The notes under the pieces: model-generated
Told to the model about the DNA's origin: nothing
Seen by the model: the letters and a program-made list of their open reading frames with translations, nothing else
Databases searched by the model: none
Position numbers and translations under genes: made by a program
Shown: positions 42,549-51,210 of the stretch, in pieces
Position numbering within the stretch: position 1 is the first letter of the stretch
Layout of the letters: every line of letters begins with the position of its first letter
Source: Streptacidiphilus sp041262525
GTDB taxonomy: Bacteria > Actinomycetota > Actinomycetes > Streptomycetales > Streptomycetaceae
NCBI RefSeq assembly: GCF_041262525.1
Contig: NZ_JBGCCK010000001.1
Span: 418,688 to 482,687, forward strand
Direction of reading: 5' to 3'
Length of the DNA: 64,000 nucleotides

Positions 42549-42705
42549 GCCGCCGCAACGGCGACGAGGCGCGTTCCCGGTCGTTCCCGCATCGCAGGTG
42601 ATCGCCGATCCCTTCCGCCGCGGCGTGTGAGCCCCGCGCGGAGCGGTGCGGGCCTACAGAATCACGATCACACCAACGCGTGCACAGAGACAGGACAGTA
42701 CGAAC

Positions 42706-42921
42706 ATGAGCGACGCCGTCGTCAAGGGACCCGCCAGCTACTTCCCCTCGATCGAGAAGAAGTACGGCCGCCCGATCGCGGAGTGGAAGGACCTCATCCG
42801 CACCTCGCCCCTCACCAAGCACATGGAGCTCGTCTCCTGGCTCAAGTCCGAGCACGGCCTGGGCCACGGTCACGCCTCCGCCCTTGTCGCGCACACGCTC
42901 GCCGAGGGCAGCGCGAAGTGA
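42706..42921 (+). CDS. DUF4287-domain small protein
   Basis: The 71-residue protein fits DUF4287 (ASYFPSIEKKYGRPIAEW, then MELVSWLKSEHGLGHGHA). Its function is unknown. Its stop overlaps the GTG start of a GNAT gene, so the two are translationally coupled. Confidence 0.85.
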   Translation: MSDAVVKGPASYFPSIEKKYGRPIAEWKDLIRTSPLTKHMELVSWLKSEHGLGHGHASALVAHTLAEGSAK

Positions 42922-43439
42922 CGCGCGGCCCCCAGCCGGAGATCGTCTCCGCCGCGCGGATCGATCTGCTGCCCCTCGAGGTCGGGCACGCCGACAAGAT
43001 GGCCGCGGTGCTCGGCGATCCGGCGCTGCACGAGTTCATCGGCGGCGAGCCGGCGACGCCTGCCGACCTTCGCGCCCGCTACGAGCGCCTGGTCGCCGGT
43101 TCGCCGGATCCGGACGTCGTCTGGTGGAACTGGGTGATCCGACTGCGTGAGGAGGGCCGACTCGTGGGGACCGTCCAGGCGACGGTCACGGCCTCGCCGA
43201 GCGGTGCTGTCGGCGAGATCGCCTGGGTGGTGGGCACGAGTTGGCAAGGCCGCGGCATCGCCACCGAGTCGGCCCGCGCGCTGGTCGACTGGCTCGGGCG
43301 GAGTCAGATTCCGACCGTGATCGCCCATGTGCACCCCGACCACCATGCCTCGGCGGCCGTGGCCCGCGCCGCAGGACTCGCGCCGACCGGCCGGTGGCAC
43401 GACGGTGAGCGGCAGTGGCTCCTCGGGAGCGAGCGGTAG
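42918..43439 (+). CDS. GNAT-family N-acetyltransferase
   Basis: The 173-residue protein has the GNAT acetyl-CoA loop WQGRGIATESARALVDW (about residues 109-125), preceded by the strand GEIAWVVGTS. The substrate is not predictable. GTG 42918 overlaps the DUF4287 stop (GTGA), showing a two-gene operon. Confidence 0.88.
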   Translation: MTRGPQPEIVSAARIDLLPLEVGHADKMAAVLGDPALHEFIGGEPATPADLRARYERLVAGSPDPDVVWWNWVIRLREEGRLVGTVQATVTASPSGAVGEIAWVVGTSWQGRGIATESARALVDWLGRSQIPTVIAHVHPDHHASAAVARAAGLAPTGRWHDGERQWLLGSER

Positions 43440-43641
43440 GCGGACGCGCAGGTCAGGTCCGGTACGGCGCTGTGTTCCGCGCTGTGCCGGACTGTGCTTT
43501 TCGCTGTGCTTTTCCCATACGTGCCAAGTCCTTGACGGCGGCTTTCCTGGACCCTAGCTTCACCGTTTGAATCTGTTGCTCCTTGTTTGAAAAACCATCA
43601 GCGCAGCACGGATTCTCCGGGCATTTCGCGATCAAGGAGGC

Positions 43642-44805
43642 ATGTCCGTGCAACGACGCACGCTGATCAAGGCGATGGCGACCGCAGCCGCAGCCAGTTC
43701 GCTCCCGCTCGTCCTCCCCGGCGCTGCAAGCGCTGCAAGCGCGGCCGGCGCGGCCGGTGCAGAAGGCAGGGGCCTGCGGGTGCGGGGCGTCGACATCTCG
43801 TCGCTCGCCAAGAGCGAGGCGCTCGGTGGGGTGTACCGGGACGAGGACGGGCGGCGTGGGGACGCGGTGCGGATCCTGGCCGAGGCCGGGGTCAGCCACG
43901 CCCGGCTCAAGTGCTGGGTCAACCCCGCCGACGGCTACAACACGAAGCGTCAGATCCTGCCGATGGCACGGCGGCTGCACGCGGCCGGGGTGCGGCTGAT
44001 GGTGGACTTCCACTACTCCGACACCTGGGCCGATCCCGGCAAGCAGTTCAAGCCCGCAGCCTGGGCCCAGGACGACCTCGAGGGCCTCAAGCGCGCGGTG
44101 TACGACCACACCGCCGACGTGCTGGGCGCGCTCGCCGCGCAGGGAACCCCGGCGGCGCTGGTGCAGATCGGCAACGAGCTGAACGGCGGGATGCTCTGGC
44201 CGGACGGCGACTGGAACCACTGGGAGCAGCTGGCGGCGCTGTTGAAGTCCGGTATCGCCGCCGCGCACGCCGTCTCGCCGCGTACCCGGATCGTGCTGCA
44301 CCTGGCCAACGGCGGCGACAACGGCCTGTACCGGTGGTGGTTCGACAACGCGATGACCTACCAGATCCCCTTCGACGTCATCGGCGCTTCCTTCTACCCC
44401 TACTGGCACGGTCCGGTCTCCGGCCTGGCGGCCAACCTCGCCGACGTCAGCGCGCGTTACGACAAGGACGTGCTGGTCGCCGAGACCGGGTACCCGTTCC
44501 GGCTGGACAGCGCGGACTCCCTCGCCAACATGATCGACTCGGCGGACCAACTGGTCCCTGGCTACCCGGCCACCCCGGCGGGTCAGCAGGCGTGGGTGCA
44601 GACGCTCGCCGACACCGTCGCCGCCGTGCCGAACGGGCGCGGGCTGGGCTACTTCTACTGGGAGGGGACCTGGACGGCGGTCCCCGGCAACGGCTGGGAC
44701 CCGGCCGACCCCGCCTCGGGCAACGCCTGGGAGAACCAGGCCCTCTTCGACTTCGACCAGCAGGCCCTGCCCGCGCTTCACGTCTTCGGGGAGCGGCACG
44801 CCTGA
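43642..44805 (+). CDS. Secreted arabinogalactan endo-beta-1,4-galactanase (GH53)
   Basis: The 387-residue enzyme cleaves beta-1,4-galactan. It has a Tat-like signal (RRTLIKAMATAAAASSLPLV), then the GH53 opening RGVDISSLAKSEALGGVY and LKCWVNPADGYN. The catalytic Glu residues fit IGNELNGGMLW (about residue 179, acid/base) and VAETGYPFR (about 280, nucleophile). ATG 43642 has AAGGAGG upstream. It stands alone and ends before a bidirectional terminator. Confidence 0.93.
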   Translation: MSVQRRTLIKAMATAAAASSLPLVLPGAASAASAAGAAGAEGRGLRVRGVDISSLAKSEALGGVYRDEDGRRGDAVRILAEAGVSHARLKCWVNPADGYNTKRQILPMARRLHAAGVRLMVDFHYSDTWADPGKQFKPAAWAQDDLEGLKRAVYDHTADVLGALAAQGTPAALVQIGNELNGGMLWPDGDWNHWEQLAALLKSGIAAAHAVSPRTRIVLHLANGGDNGLYRWWFDNAMTYQIPFDVIGASFYPYWHGPVSGLAANLADVSARYDKDVLVAETGYPFRLDSADSLANMIDSADQLVPGYPATPAGQQAWVQTLADTVAAVPNGRGLGYFYWEGTWTAVPGNGWDPADPASGNAWENQALFDFDQQALPALHVFGERHA

Positions 44806-44823
44806 TCCCAGGCAGACGCGGAG

Positions 44824-44854
44824 AAGACCGGCGCCCCGTGGGGGCGCCGGTCTT
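44824..44854. terminator. Bidirectional terminator between galactanase and exporter genes
   Basis: A 14-bp perfect stem (AAGACCGGCGCCCC and complement) with a GTG loop lies between two convergent genes. Confidence 0.85.
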
Positions 44855-44874
44855 CGTGCCGGTGGTGGTGGAGG

Positions 44875-46383
44875 TCAGGCGGCGAGGGCGGGCTCCTCGG
44901 CCTCCGCCGCGGCCTCCGAGGTCGCGGTGGGCTTGGTGTCGCGCATGACCACCGCGGCCAGCACGGCGGCGGCGACGACGCCGATCGCGCTGACGGTGAA
45001 GGTGGTCGACATCGCCGAGGTGAACGCCTCCCTGGCGGCGTGGATCAGGCCGTTGTCACCGTGGGCGGCGGCGATGGCACCGGCGATCGAGTGCTTCGCC
45101 TCGCCGGAGGTGGTGGCGGGCATCCGGGCGGCGAAGCCGCTGGAGAGCAGCGAGCCGAGGATCGCGATGCCCAGCGCGGTGCCGGCCTGCCCGATGGTGT
45201 CGTTCAGGGCGGAGCCGACGCCCGCCTGCTCCGGCGGGATGGTGCCCATCAGCGCGCCGACCGCGGCCGGCATCGCCAGGCCCGCCCCGAGGCCGAGCAG
45301 ACCCAGCGCGACAGCGGGGACCGTGAAGCCCGTGTCGGCCGAGACCGTGGTCAACAGGGCGAAGGAGGAGGCCATGACGAGCATGCCGACCAGCACCAGG
45401 AGGCGGTTGCCGATCTTCGCGGCGAGCTGGGCGCCGAAGCCGTTGCCGACCAGCGCGGCGACGGCCAGCGGCACGAAGGCCAAGCCCGCCTTGACCGGCG
45501 AGTAGCCGAGCACGAACTGCAGGTACTGGGTGAGGACCAGCAGCAGGCCGCCGTTGCCGATCTGAACGAGGGTCAGCGAGAGCGAGCCGCCGCTGAAGTT
45601 GCGGTGCTTGAAGAGGACCAGCGGGGCCATCGGCGCGGGGGTGATGTTCTCCCAGACCATGAAGCCGGCGAGGGCGAGGACCGCGGTGGCCAGGGTGACG
45701 GCGCCGCGCCCACCGAAGGCGCCGTGCTGCGGGATGTCGATGATCCACCAGATCAGCGCGGTCATGCCGACCGCGGAGAGGATCGCGCCGAGCGGGTCGG
45801 GCTTCTGCCACGGGCCCTTCGACTCCGGCATCAGGGTGAGACCCGCCAGCACGGCCAGCGCGACGACCGGGACGTTGATGAAGAAGATCGAGTGCCAGGA
45901 GAAGTGCGCGATCAGGATGCCGCCGAGCACCGGGCTGCCGACCAGGCCGAGCATCGACACCGAGCTCCACAGCGCCATCGCCTTGCCGCGCTCCTCGTCG
46001 TCGAAGACGGTGATCAGGATCGACAGCGTCGAGGGCATGATCAGCGCACCGCCGACGCCCATCGCGATCCGCACGCCGATCACCTCGCCGGCGTTCGTGC
46101 AGAAGGTCGCGGCGAGCGACGCGACCCCGAAGAGCAGCAAGCCGATGATCATCACTTTGCGGCGGCCGAAGCGGTCACCGAGGCTGCCGGAGGCGAGCAG
46201 CAGGCCCGCGAAGACCAGGATGTAGGAGTCGAGGATCCACTGCGTGTCCTGGGCGCTCGCGCCGATCTCCCTGGTCATCGACGGCACGGCGACGGTCAGC
46301 GCCATGCTGTCCACCACCAGGACCAGCGAGCTCAGGCACAGCACGATCAGGATCCACCAACGACGCGGATTGCGGGTTTCCAT
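44875..46383 (-). CDS. MFS exporter, DHA2 (EmrB/QacA) family, 14 TM
   Basis: The 502-residue drug:H+ antiporter shows the N-terminal motif LSSLVLVVDSMALTVAVPSM, motif A GSLGDRFGRRK in the loop after TM2, and the antiporter motif region ALWSSVSMLGLVGSPVLGG. Fourteen helices are predicted by eye. ATG 46383 begins METRNPRRWW; upstream in-frame starts run into the operator sites. The divergent TetR gene and multi-site operator point to drug-inducible expression. Confidence 0.92.
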   Translation of the reverse strand: METRNPRRWWILIVLCLSSLVLVVDSMALTVAVPSMTREIGASAQDTQWILDSYILVFAGLLLASGSLGDRFGRRKVMIIGLLLFGVASLAATFCTNAGEVIGVRIAMGVGGALIMPSTLSILITVFDDEERGKAMALWSSVSMLGLVGSPVLGGILIAHFSWHSIFFINVPVVALAVLAGLTLMPESKGPWQKPDPLGAILSAVGMTALIWWIIDIPQHGAFGGRGAVTLATAVLALAGFMVWENITPAPMAPLVLFKHRNFSGGSLSLTLVQIGNGGLLLVLTQYLQFVLGYSPVKAGLAFVPLAVAALVGNGFGAQLAAKIGNRLLVLVGMLVMASSFALLTTVSADTGFTVPAVALGLLGLGAGLAMPAAVGALMGTIPPEQAGVGSALNDTIGQAGTALGIAILGSLLSSGFAARMPATTSGEAKHSIAGAIAAAHGDNGLIHAAREAFTSAMSTTFTVSAIGVVAAAVLAAVVMRDTKPTATSEAAAEAEEPALAA

Positions 46384-46402
46384 CAGGAGCGTCCCTTCGA
46401 GG

Positions 46403-46500
46403 CTTGCGCACACTGTTCCTTCGATGCGAACACTGTATGCAGCTGCGCACAGTGTGCGCAAGACCTTAATCCCGTACGCTTGATGCGAACGGTGTGCGCC
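46403..46500. promoter_or_regulatory. Multi-site operator region between MFS and TetR genes
   Basis: CTTGCGCACACTGT (46403-46416) has its exact complement at 46449-46462. Inside it, TGCGCACA-G-TGTGCGCA (46444-46460) is a near-perfect palindrome. Two related copies, GATGCGAACACTGTATGC and GATGCGAACGGTGTGCGCC, complete four similar motifs within 100 bp. Confidence 0.7.
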
Positions 46501-46541
46501 GAAGTAGGTCCACAAGTAGTCGCAGACGCAGAAGGAGTGCC

Positions 46542-47264
46542 ATGGCCGCCGAAAAGACGAAGCAGCTCCCGTCCGTGTGGGCCCGGCAGCAGCGCGAGCC
46601 CGACCAGCCCGCGCTCAGTCGGGCATCGATCGTCAGGGAGGCGATCGTCATGCTGGACGCGGACGGCATCGAGGCGCTGAGCATGCGCAAGCTCGGCGCC
46701 CGTCTGAACGCCGGTGCGACCTCCCTCTACCGGCACGTCGCGACCAAGGACGAGCTGATGGAGCTCGCGGTGGACGAGATCGTCGCCGAGATCGCGGTGC
46801 CGCCCGCCGGTGGCCCCGACTGGCGCGCGGCGGCCACGGAGGCGGCCGCGTCGTTCCGGGCGACGGCGCTGCGGCACCCGTGGCTGTCCTCGGTCCTCGG
46901 GCAGGCGGGCCTCGCCTACCTGGGGCCCAATCTGATGTCCTTCTCGGAGCGCCTGGCCGCGCTCTTCACGGCCGCCGGCTTCCCAGAGCCCGGCCGCGCG
47001 ATCGACACCCTGCTCTCGTACGTGATCGGAATGAGCACCACGGAAGCCGCCTGGCTGACGACGGTCGCCCGCTCGGGCGAGACCGAGGCCGACTTCATCG
47101 CCCGCCTCATGCCCGCCGCCCAGCAGGCCGCCGCCGAGCACGACCACCTGGCCGAGTCCTACGCGTCCCCGCCCGCCGACCCGGTCGAGATCCGCGACAG
47201 CAAGTTCGCCTACGGCCTGGAGGTCGTCCTGGACGGCCTGGCCCTGCGCCTCGCGCAGGCCTGA
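46542..47264 (+). CDS. TetR-family regulator with TetR_C domain
   Basis: The 240-residue regulator has an HTH at about residues 27-72 (RASIVREAIVMLDADGIEAL, then ARLNAGATSLYRHVATKDEL). The C-terminal domain is like that of classical TetR, which senses exporter substrates. ATG 46542 follows AAGGAG. It is divergent from the DHA2 exporter and probably represses it. Confidence 0.9.
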   Translation: MAAEKTKQLPSVWARQQREPDQPALSRASIVREAIVMLDADGIEALSMRKLGARLNAGATSLYRHVATKDELMELAVDEIVAEIAVPPAGGPDWRAAATEAAASFRATALRHPWLSSVLGQAGLAYLGPNLMSFSERLAALFTAAGFPEPGRAIDTLLSYVIGMSTTEAAWLTTVARSGETEADFIARLMPAAQQAAAEHDHLAESYASPPADPVEIRDSKFAYGLEVVLDGLALRLAQA

Positions 47265-47291
47265 GGGCCGAACGCCTGGTGGCGGCCCCGG

Positions 47292-47438
47292 TCAGGCCTT
47301 GCGGACGACGCTCGACTTCAGCTGCATCGCGCCGATGCCGTCGATCCTGCAGTCGATGTCGTCGTCGCCGGCGTCGGCCCCGGCGTCGGCGGTGGTCGCC
47401 GCGCGCTGCCACTCGTGGCCGCACTCGGGGCAGACAGG
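47292..47438 (-). pseudogene. PhnA-family zinc-ribbon protein, internally deleted remnant
   Basis: The fragment reads CPECGHEWQRAA, a short Asp/Ala linker, then DIDCRIDGIGAMQLKSSVV and RKA before the stop. These are the zinc ribbon and C-terminal end of PhnA-family proteins. The central SH3-like barrel is missing and a stop codon precedes CPEC in frame, so both an internal deletion and an N-terminal loss occurred. It lies between the TetR gene and the Zur-like boxes. Confidence 0.75.
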
Positions 47439-47447
47439 TCAAGATTT

Positions 47448-47500
47448 GGTAATGATTTTCATCGCGCACCCATTTGGACTAGTGATGAAAACCGTTCCCA
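47448..47500. promoter_or_regulatory. Two Zur-like boxes upstream of the zinc ABC operon
   Basis: GGTAATGATTTTCA (47448-47461) and TGAAAACCGTTCCCA (47486-47500) resemble halves of actinobacterial Zur boxes (TGAAAATGATTTTCA-type). They lie 64-116 bp upstream of the substrate-binding-protein start. Zinc-dependent repression is expected by family knowledge. Confidence 0.6.
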
Positions 47501-47563
47501 CTTAGCGTGGAGGAGTCGGCCCACCCGTCGGGCAGACGTCCACGTCTTCTGGAGGACCACCGC

Positions 47564-48529
47564 ATGAGTGCGCCCGCTCTGTCCCGTTCGGCCCGCCGTC
47601 TCCGCCGGTCGGCGTTCGGCGCAGCGGTGCTCGCACTCGGCGTGACGTTGAGCGCCTGCTCGACCGCGGCCCCCTCCACCTCCGCGGGCGGCCCCGCCGC
47701 CGGGAGCGGCAAGGTGATCCAGGTGGTCGCCGCCGAGAACTTCTGGGGCAGCATCGCCACCCAGCTCGGCGGCGAGCACGCGCACGTGACCAGCGTGATC
47801 ACGAACCCGGACACCGACCCGCACTCCTACGAGCCCACGGCCGCCGACGCCCGGTCCGTCGCGACGGCGCAATACGTGATCGTCAACGGGATCGGCTACG
47901 ACGCCTGGGCGGACAAGCTGCTGGCGAGCAACCCGGCAACCGGTCGGACCGAGCTGAAGGTCGGCGACCTGGTCGGCATCCAGCCGGGCGGGAACCCGCA
48001 CCGCTGGTACTCGCCGGACAACGTGCACCAGATGATCGAGCAGATCACCGCCGACTACAAGAAGATCGACCCGGCTGACGCCGCCTACTTCGACCAGCAG
48101 AAGCAGACCTTCGAGACGCAGACCTTGGCCTCGTACAACCAGCTCATCAGCGACATCAAGGCCAAGTACGCAGGCACGCCGATCGGCGCCTCGGAGTCCA
48201 TCGTGACCCCGCTCGCCGACGGTCTCGGACTGAAGCTGCTGACGCCCGCGGCCTTCCTGAACGCGATGAGCGAGGGCACCGACCCGACCGCCGCCGACAA
48301 GGCCCTGATCGATCAGCAGCTCAAGGGCAAGCAGATCAAGGTCTACGTCTACAACAGCCAGAACTCCACCCCGGATGTCGTCGCCCAGGTGAAGCTGGCC
48401 AAGTCCGAGGGCATCCCCGTCGCCACCGTCACCGAGACCCTGGCACCGGCGAACGCGACCTTCCAGCAGTGGCAGACGAGTCAGCTCCAGGGCCTGGAGC
48501 AGGCCCTCCACCAGGCCACAGGGAAGTGA
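47564..48529 (+). CDS. znuA: Zinc/manganese ABC transporter substrate-binding lipoprotein (ZnuA-like)
   Basis: The 321-residue protein captures metal outside the cell. It has a lipoprotein signal ending LSAC and the cluster A-1 fold (VVAAENFWGSIATQLGGE). Metal ligands are likely among H of DPHSYEP, H of NPHRWYSP, E of GASES and the later E/D positions. No His-rich loop is present. ATG 47564 has GGAGGA about 8 nt upstream. It is followed at 4 bp by the ATPase gene, in an operon with two permease genes. Confidence 0.9.
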   Translation: MSAPALSRSARRLRRSAFGAAVLALGVTLSACSTAAPSTSAGGPAAGSGKVIQVVAAENFWGSIATQLGGEHAHVTSVITNPDTDPHSYEPTAADARSVATAQYVIVNGIGYDAWADKLLASNPATGRTELKVGDLVGIQPGGNPHRWYSPDNVHQMIEQITADYKKIDPADAAYFDQQKQTFETQTLASYNQLISDIKAKYAGTPIGASESIVTPLADGLGLKLLTPAAFLNAMSEGTDPTAADKALIDQQLKGKQIKVYVYNSQNSTPDVVAQVKLAKSEGIPVATVTETLAPANATFQQWQTSQLQGLEQALHQATGK

Positions 48530-48533
48530 CGCC

Positions 48534-49403
48534 ATGAACCCGATCGTGCAGACGGAGCCCGCACCCACGTCGGAGCGTGCGCAGTCCGAGCCGGTGCTGT
48601 GCCTGTGCGGCGCGGCGGCGAGGGTCGGCGGGCGGACGCTGTGGTCCGGGGTGGATCTGGAGGTCCAGGCAGGCGAGTTCGTCGCCGTACTGGGGCCGAA
48701 CGGGGTCGGCAAGTCGACGCTGGTGAAGGTGCTGCTCGGCGTGCTGCCCGCCGCCGAGGGCGAGATACGCGTGCTCGGCCGGCGTCCCGGCGAGGCGGGC
48801 AGCCGCGTCGGCTACCTGCCGCAACGACGCAGCTTCGACGCGGGCCTGCGGATCCGGGGCGTCGACATCGTCCGGATGGGCCTGGACGGCGACCGTTGGG
48901 GCGTGCCGCTGCCCTGGGGCCGCAACAAGCGCGCCGAGCGCGACCGCGTCGCCGAGGTGATCGAGCTGGTCGGCGCGAGCGCCTACGCGCACCGGCCGAT
49001 CGGGGAGTGCTCGGGCGGAGAGCAGCAGCGACTGCTGATCGCGCAGGCGCTGGTGCGCCGCCCCGAAGTACTGCTGCTGGACGAGCCCTTGGACAGCCTG
49101 GACCTGCCCAACCAGAGCGCCGTCGCGGCCCTGATCGGCCGGATCTGCCACCAGGAAGGTGTGGCGGTCGTGATGGTCGCGCACGACGTCAACCCGATCC
49201 TGCACCACCTGGACCGGGTGGTGTACATCGCCGAGGGCGGCGCGGTCTGCGGTCCGCCGAGCGAGGTCATCAACTCCGAGACGCTGACCCGCCTCTACCG
49301 CACCCCCGTCGAGGTGCTCTCCACCAAGGACGGACGCCTGGTCGTCGTCGGCCAGCCCGAGGCCCCGGCACACCACACCGACCGTCACCAGGCCGGGAGC
49401 TGA
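48534..49403 (+). CDS. znuC: Metal ABC transporter ATP-binding protein (ZnuC-like)
   Basis: The 289-residue ATPase powers the importer. Walker A is GPNGVGKST (about residue 59), the signature is CSGGEQQR, Walker B is VLLLDEP, and the switch His lies in MVAHDVNP. It falls between the binding protein and the first permease with gaps of 4 and 1 bp. Confidence 0.93.
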   Translation: MNPIVQTEPAPTSERAQSEPVLCLCGAAARVGGRTLWSGVDLEVQAGEFVAVLGPNGVGKSTLVKVLLGVLPAAEGEIRVLGRRPGEAGSRVGYLPQRRSFDAGLRIRGVDIVRMGLDGDRWGVPLPWGRNKRAERDRVAEVIELVGASAYAHRPIGECSGGEQQRLLIAQALVRRPEVLLLDEPLDSLDLPNQSAVAALIGRICHQEGVAVVMVAHDVNPILHHLDRVVYIAEGGAVCGPPSEVINSETLTRLYRTPVEVLSTKDGRLVVVGQPEAPAHHTDRHQAGS

Positions 49404-49404
49404 C

Positions 49405-50301
49405 GTGGGGTCGACCGGCTTCTCCTGGAACCTGCTGAGCGACTTCCAGCAGATGTGGTCCTTCCCGTTCATGGTCAACGCCTTCCGCGCCGGCGCGATC
49501 GTCGCCCTGGTCGCGGGCGCGGTGGGCTGGTTCGTGGTGCTGCGGCGGCAGACCTTCGCCGCGCACACGCTCTCCGTGGTCGCCTTCCCCGGTGCCGCGT
49601 TCGCGACGCTGGCCGGGTTCAGCCTCAGCCTGGGCTACTTCGGGTTCGGTCTGGCCGCCGCGCTGGTCATCGCCGCGCTGCAGCGGGGCAAGCCGGTCGG
49701 CGGCTCGGAGGAGTCCGCCGCCACCGGCGTCGTTCAGGCCTTCCTGCTGGCCTGCGGCTACCTGTTCATGGCCCTGTACAAGGGGCTGCTGGAGGGGCCG
49801 CAGGCGCTGCTCTTCGGCAACTTCCTCGGCATCACCACCGGCCAGGTGACCACTCTGGCGGTCGCCGGGCTCGTGGTGCTGGCAGTGCTCGTGGCGATCG
49901 GCCGACCACTGCTGTTCGCCTCGGTCGACCCGGTGGTCGCCGCCGCACGCGGAGTCCCGGTGCGGGCGCTGTCGACGGCCTTCCTGGTGCTGCTCGGCGC
50001 GGCGACCGCGGAGGCCGCGCAGATCACCGGCGCGTTGCTGGTCTTCGCGCTGATGGTGCTGCCCGCCGCGACCGCCCAGGTGCTCACGGCACGGCCCGCA
50101 CTGAGCCTGCTGCTGACGGTCGTGATCGGCTTCGCGGTGACCTGGGCGGGATTGGTGGCCGCGTTCTACTGGAACTACCCGCTCGGATTCTTCGTGACCA
50201 GCTTCGCCTTCGGCCTCTTCCTGCTCGCCTACGCCGCCCGCGCGCTGCGGTCGGCGACCGACCGCAGGCGCGTCCCGCTCATGACGGCGGGTGCCGCATG
50301 A
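49405..50301 (+). CDS. Metal ABC transporter permease (ZnuB-like), first copy
   Basis: The 298-residue ABC-3 family permease has about eight helices (FRAGAIVALVAGAVGWFVVL, ITGALLVFALMVLPAATAQV). GTG 49405 lies 1 bp after the ATPase stop. Its stop overlaps the ATG of the second permease. The partner is a paralogue rather than an identical subunit, so a heterodimeric channel is likely. Confidence 0.9.
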   Translation: MGSTGFSWNLLSDFQQMWSFPFMVNAFRAGAIVALVAGAVGWFVVLRRQTFAAHTLSVVAFPGAAFATLAGFSLSLGYFGFGLAAALVIAALQRGKPVGGSEESAATGVVQAFLLACGYLFMALYKGLLEGPQALLFGNFLGITTGQVTTLAVAGLVVLAVLVAIGRPLLFASVDPVVAAARGVPVRALSTAFLVLLGAATAEAAQITGALLVFALMVLPAATAQVLTARPALSLLLTVVIGFAVTWAGLVAAFYWNYPLGFFVTSFAFGLFLLAYAARALRSATDRRRVPLMTAGAA

Positions 50302-51191
50302 GGCTGCTCGCCGTTACGCAGGGGGCCTCGGCCTGGTCGCAGCCGTTCTTCCAGCACGCGCTGCTGGCGGGCACGTTCATCGCGCTCGCGGCCGGGCTGG
50401 TCGGCTACTTCCTGGTCCTGCGCGCCCAGGTGTTCACCGCCGACGCGCTCAGCCACGTCGCCTTCACCGGCGCGATGGCGGCGCTCGCCGCCGGCTACGA
50501 CCTGCGGCTCGGCCTCTTCCTCGGCTGCGTCCTGGTCGCGCTGCTGCTGGGCGGGATCGGCCGCCGGGGCAAGGCCGACGACGTCGTCATCGGCAGCGCC
50601 TTCGCCTGGATCCTCGGCCTGGGCTCCTTCTTCCTGACCCTCTACACCACCTCGGCCAGCGGCATGGGCAACGGCGGCGCGGGCACCACGGTCCTCTTCG
50701 GCTCGATCTTCGGACTCGACGGCGGACAGACCCTGGTCGCCGTGCTGGTCGCCGCCTCCGTCGCGGTCGTCGTCGTGCTGATCGCGCGGCCGCTGCTCTT
50801 CGCCACCCTCGACGAGGGCGTGGCCGCCGCGCGCGGCGTGCCGGTCAAGGCACTCGGGCTGGCGTTCCTCGTCCTCGTCGGGGTCACCGCCGGAGAGGCC
50901 ACCCAGGCGGTCGGCTCGCTGCTGCTGCTCGGCCTGTTGGCCGCGCCCGCGGGTGCGGCGGTCCGGCTGACCGACCGGCCCTTCCACGGCCTGGCGCTGG
51001 CCGCCGCGCTGGCGGTGGGGGAGATGTGGGTCGGCCTGGCCGCGGCGGCGTGGATCCCGCGCTGCCCGCCGAGCTTCGCGATCATGGCCGCAGCGACCCT
51101 CGTCTACGCCGCAGCCCACCTGCGCCGCCCCGCCGCGTCACGGACATCGCGGACGTCGCGGATCAGCGCCGAGGCGGCAGCCGGTCGGTGA
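50298..51191 (+). CDS. Metal ABC transporter permease (ZnuB-like), second copy
   Basis: The 297-residue ABC-3 permease is paralogous to the first (FIALAAGLVGYFLVLRAQVF, AVGSLLLLGLLAAPAGAAVR). ATG 50298 overlaps the preceding stop (ATGA). The conserved GMGNGGAGTTVLFGSIFG loop marks the family. It is the last gene of the operon. Confidence 0.9.
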   Translation: MRLLAVTQGASAWSQPFFQHALLAGTFIALAAGLVGYFLVLRAQVFTADALSHVAFTGAMAALAAGYDLRLGLFLGCVLVALLLGGIGRRGKADDVVIGSAFAWILGLGSFFLTLYTTSASGMGNGGAGTTVLFGSIFGLDGGQTLVAVLVAASVAVVVVLIARPLLFATLDEGVAAARGVPVKALGLAFLVLVGVTAGEATQAVGSLLLLGLLAAPAGAAVRLTDRPFHGLALAAALAVGEMWVGLAAAAWIPRCPPSFAIMAAATLVYAAAHLRRPAASRTSRTSRISAEAAAGR

Positions 51192-51210
51192 CGCCGGCGC
51201 GACGCCCGGC

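Noticed and set aside
45040..46680. 546-residue plus frame opposite the MFS exporter
   Set aside because: The sequence is dominated by R/D/E/Q with no recognisable domain. It is the complement of hydrophobic codons.
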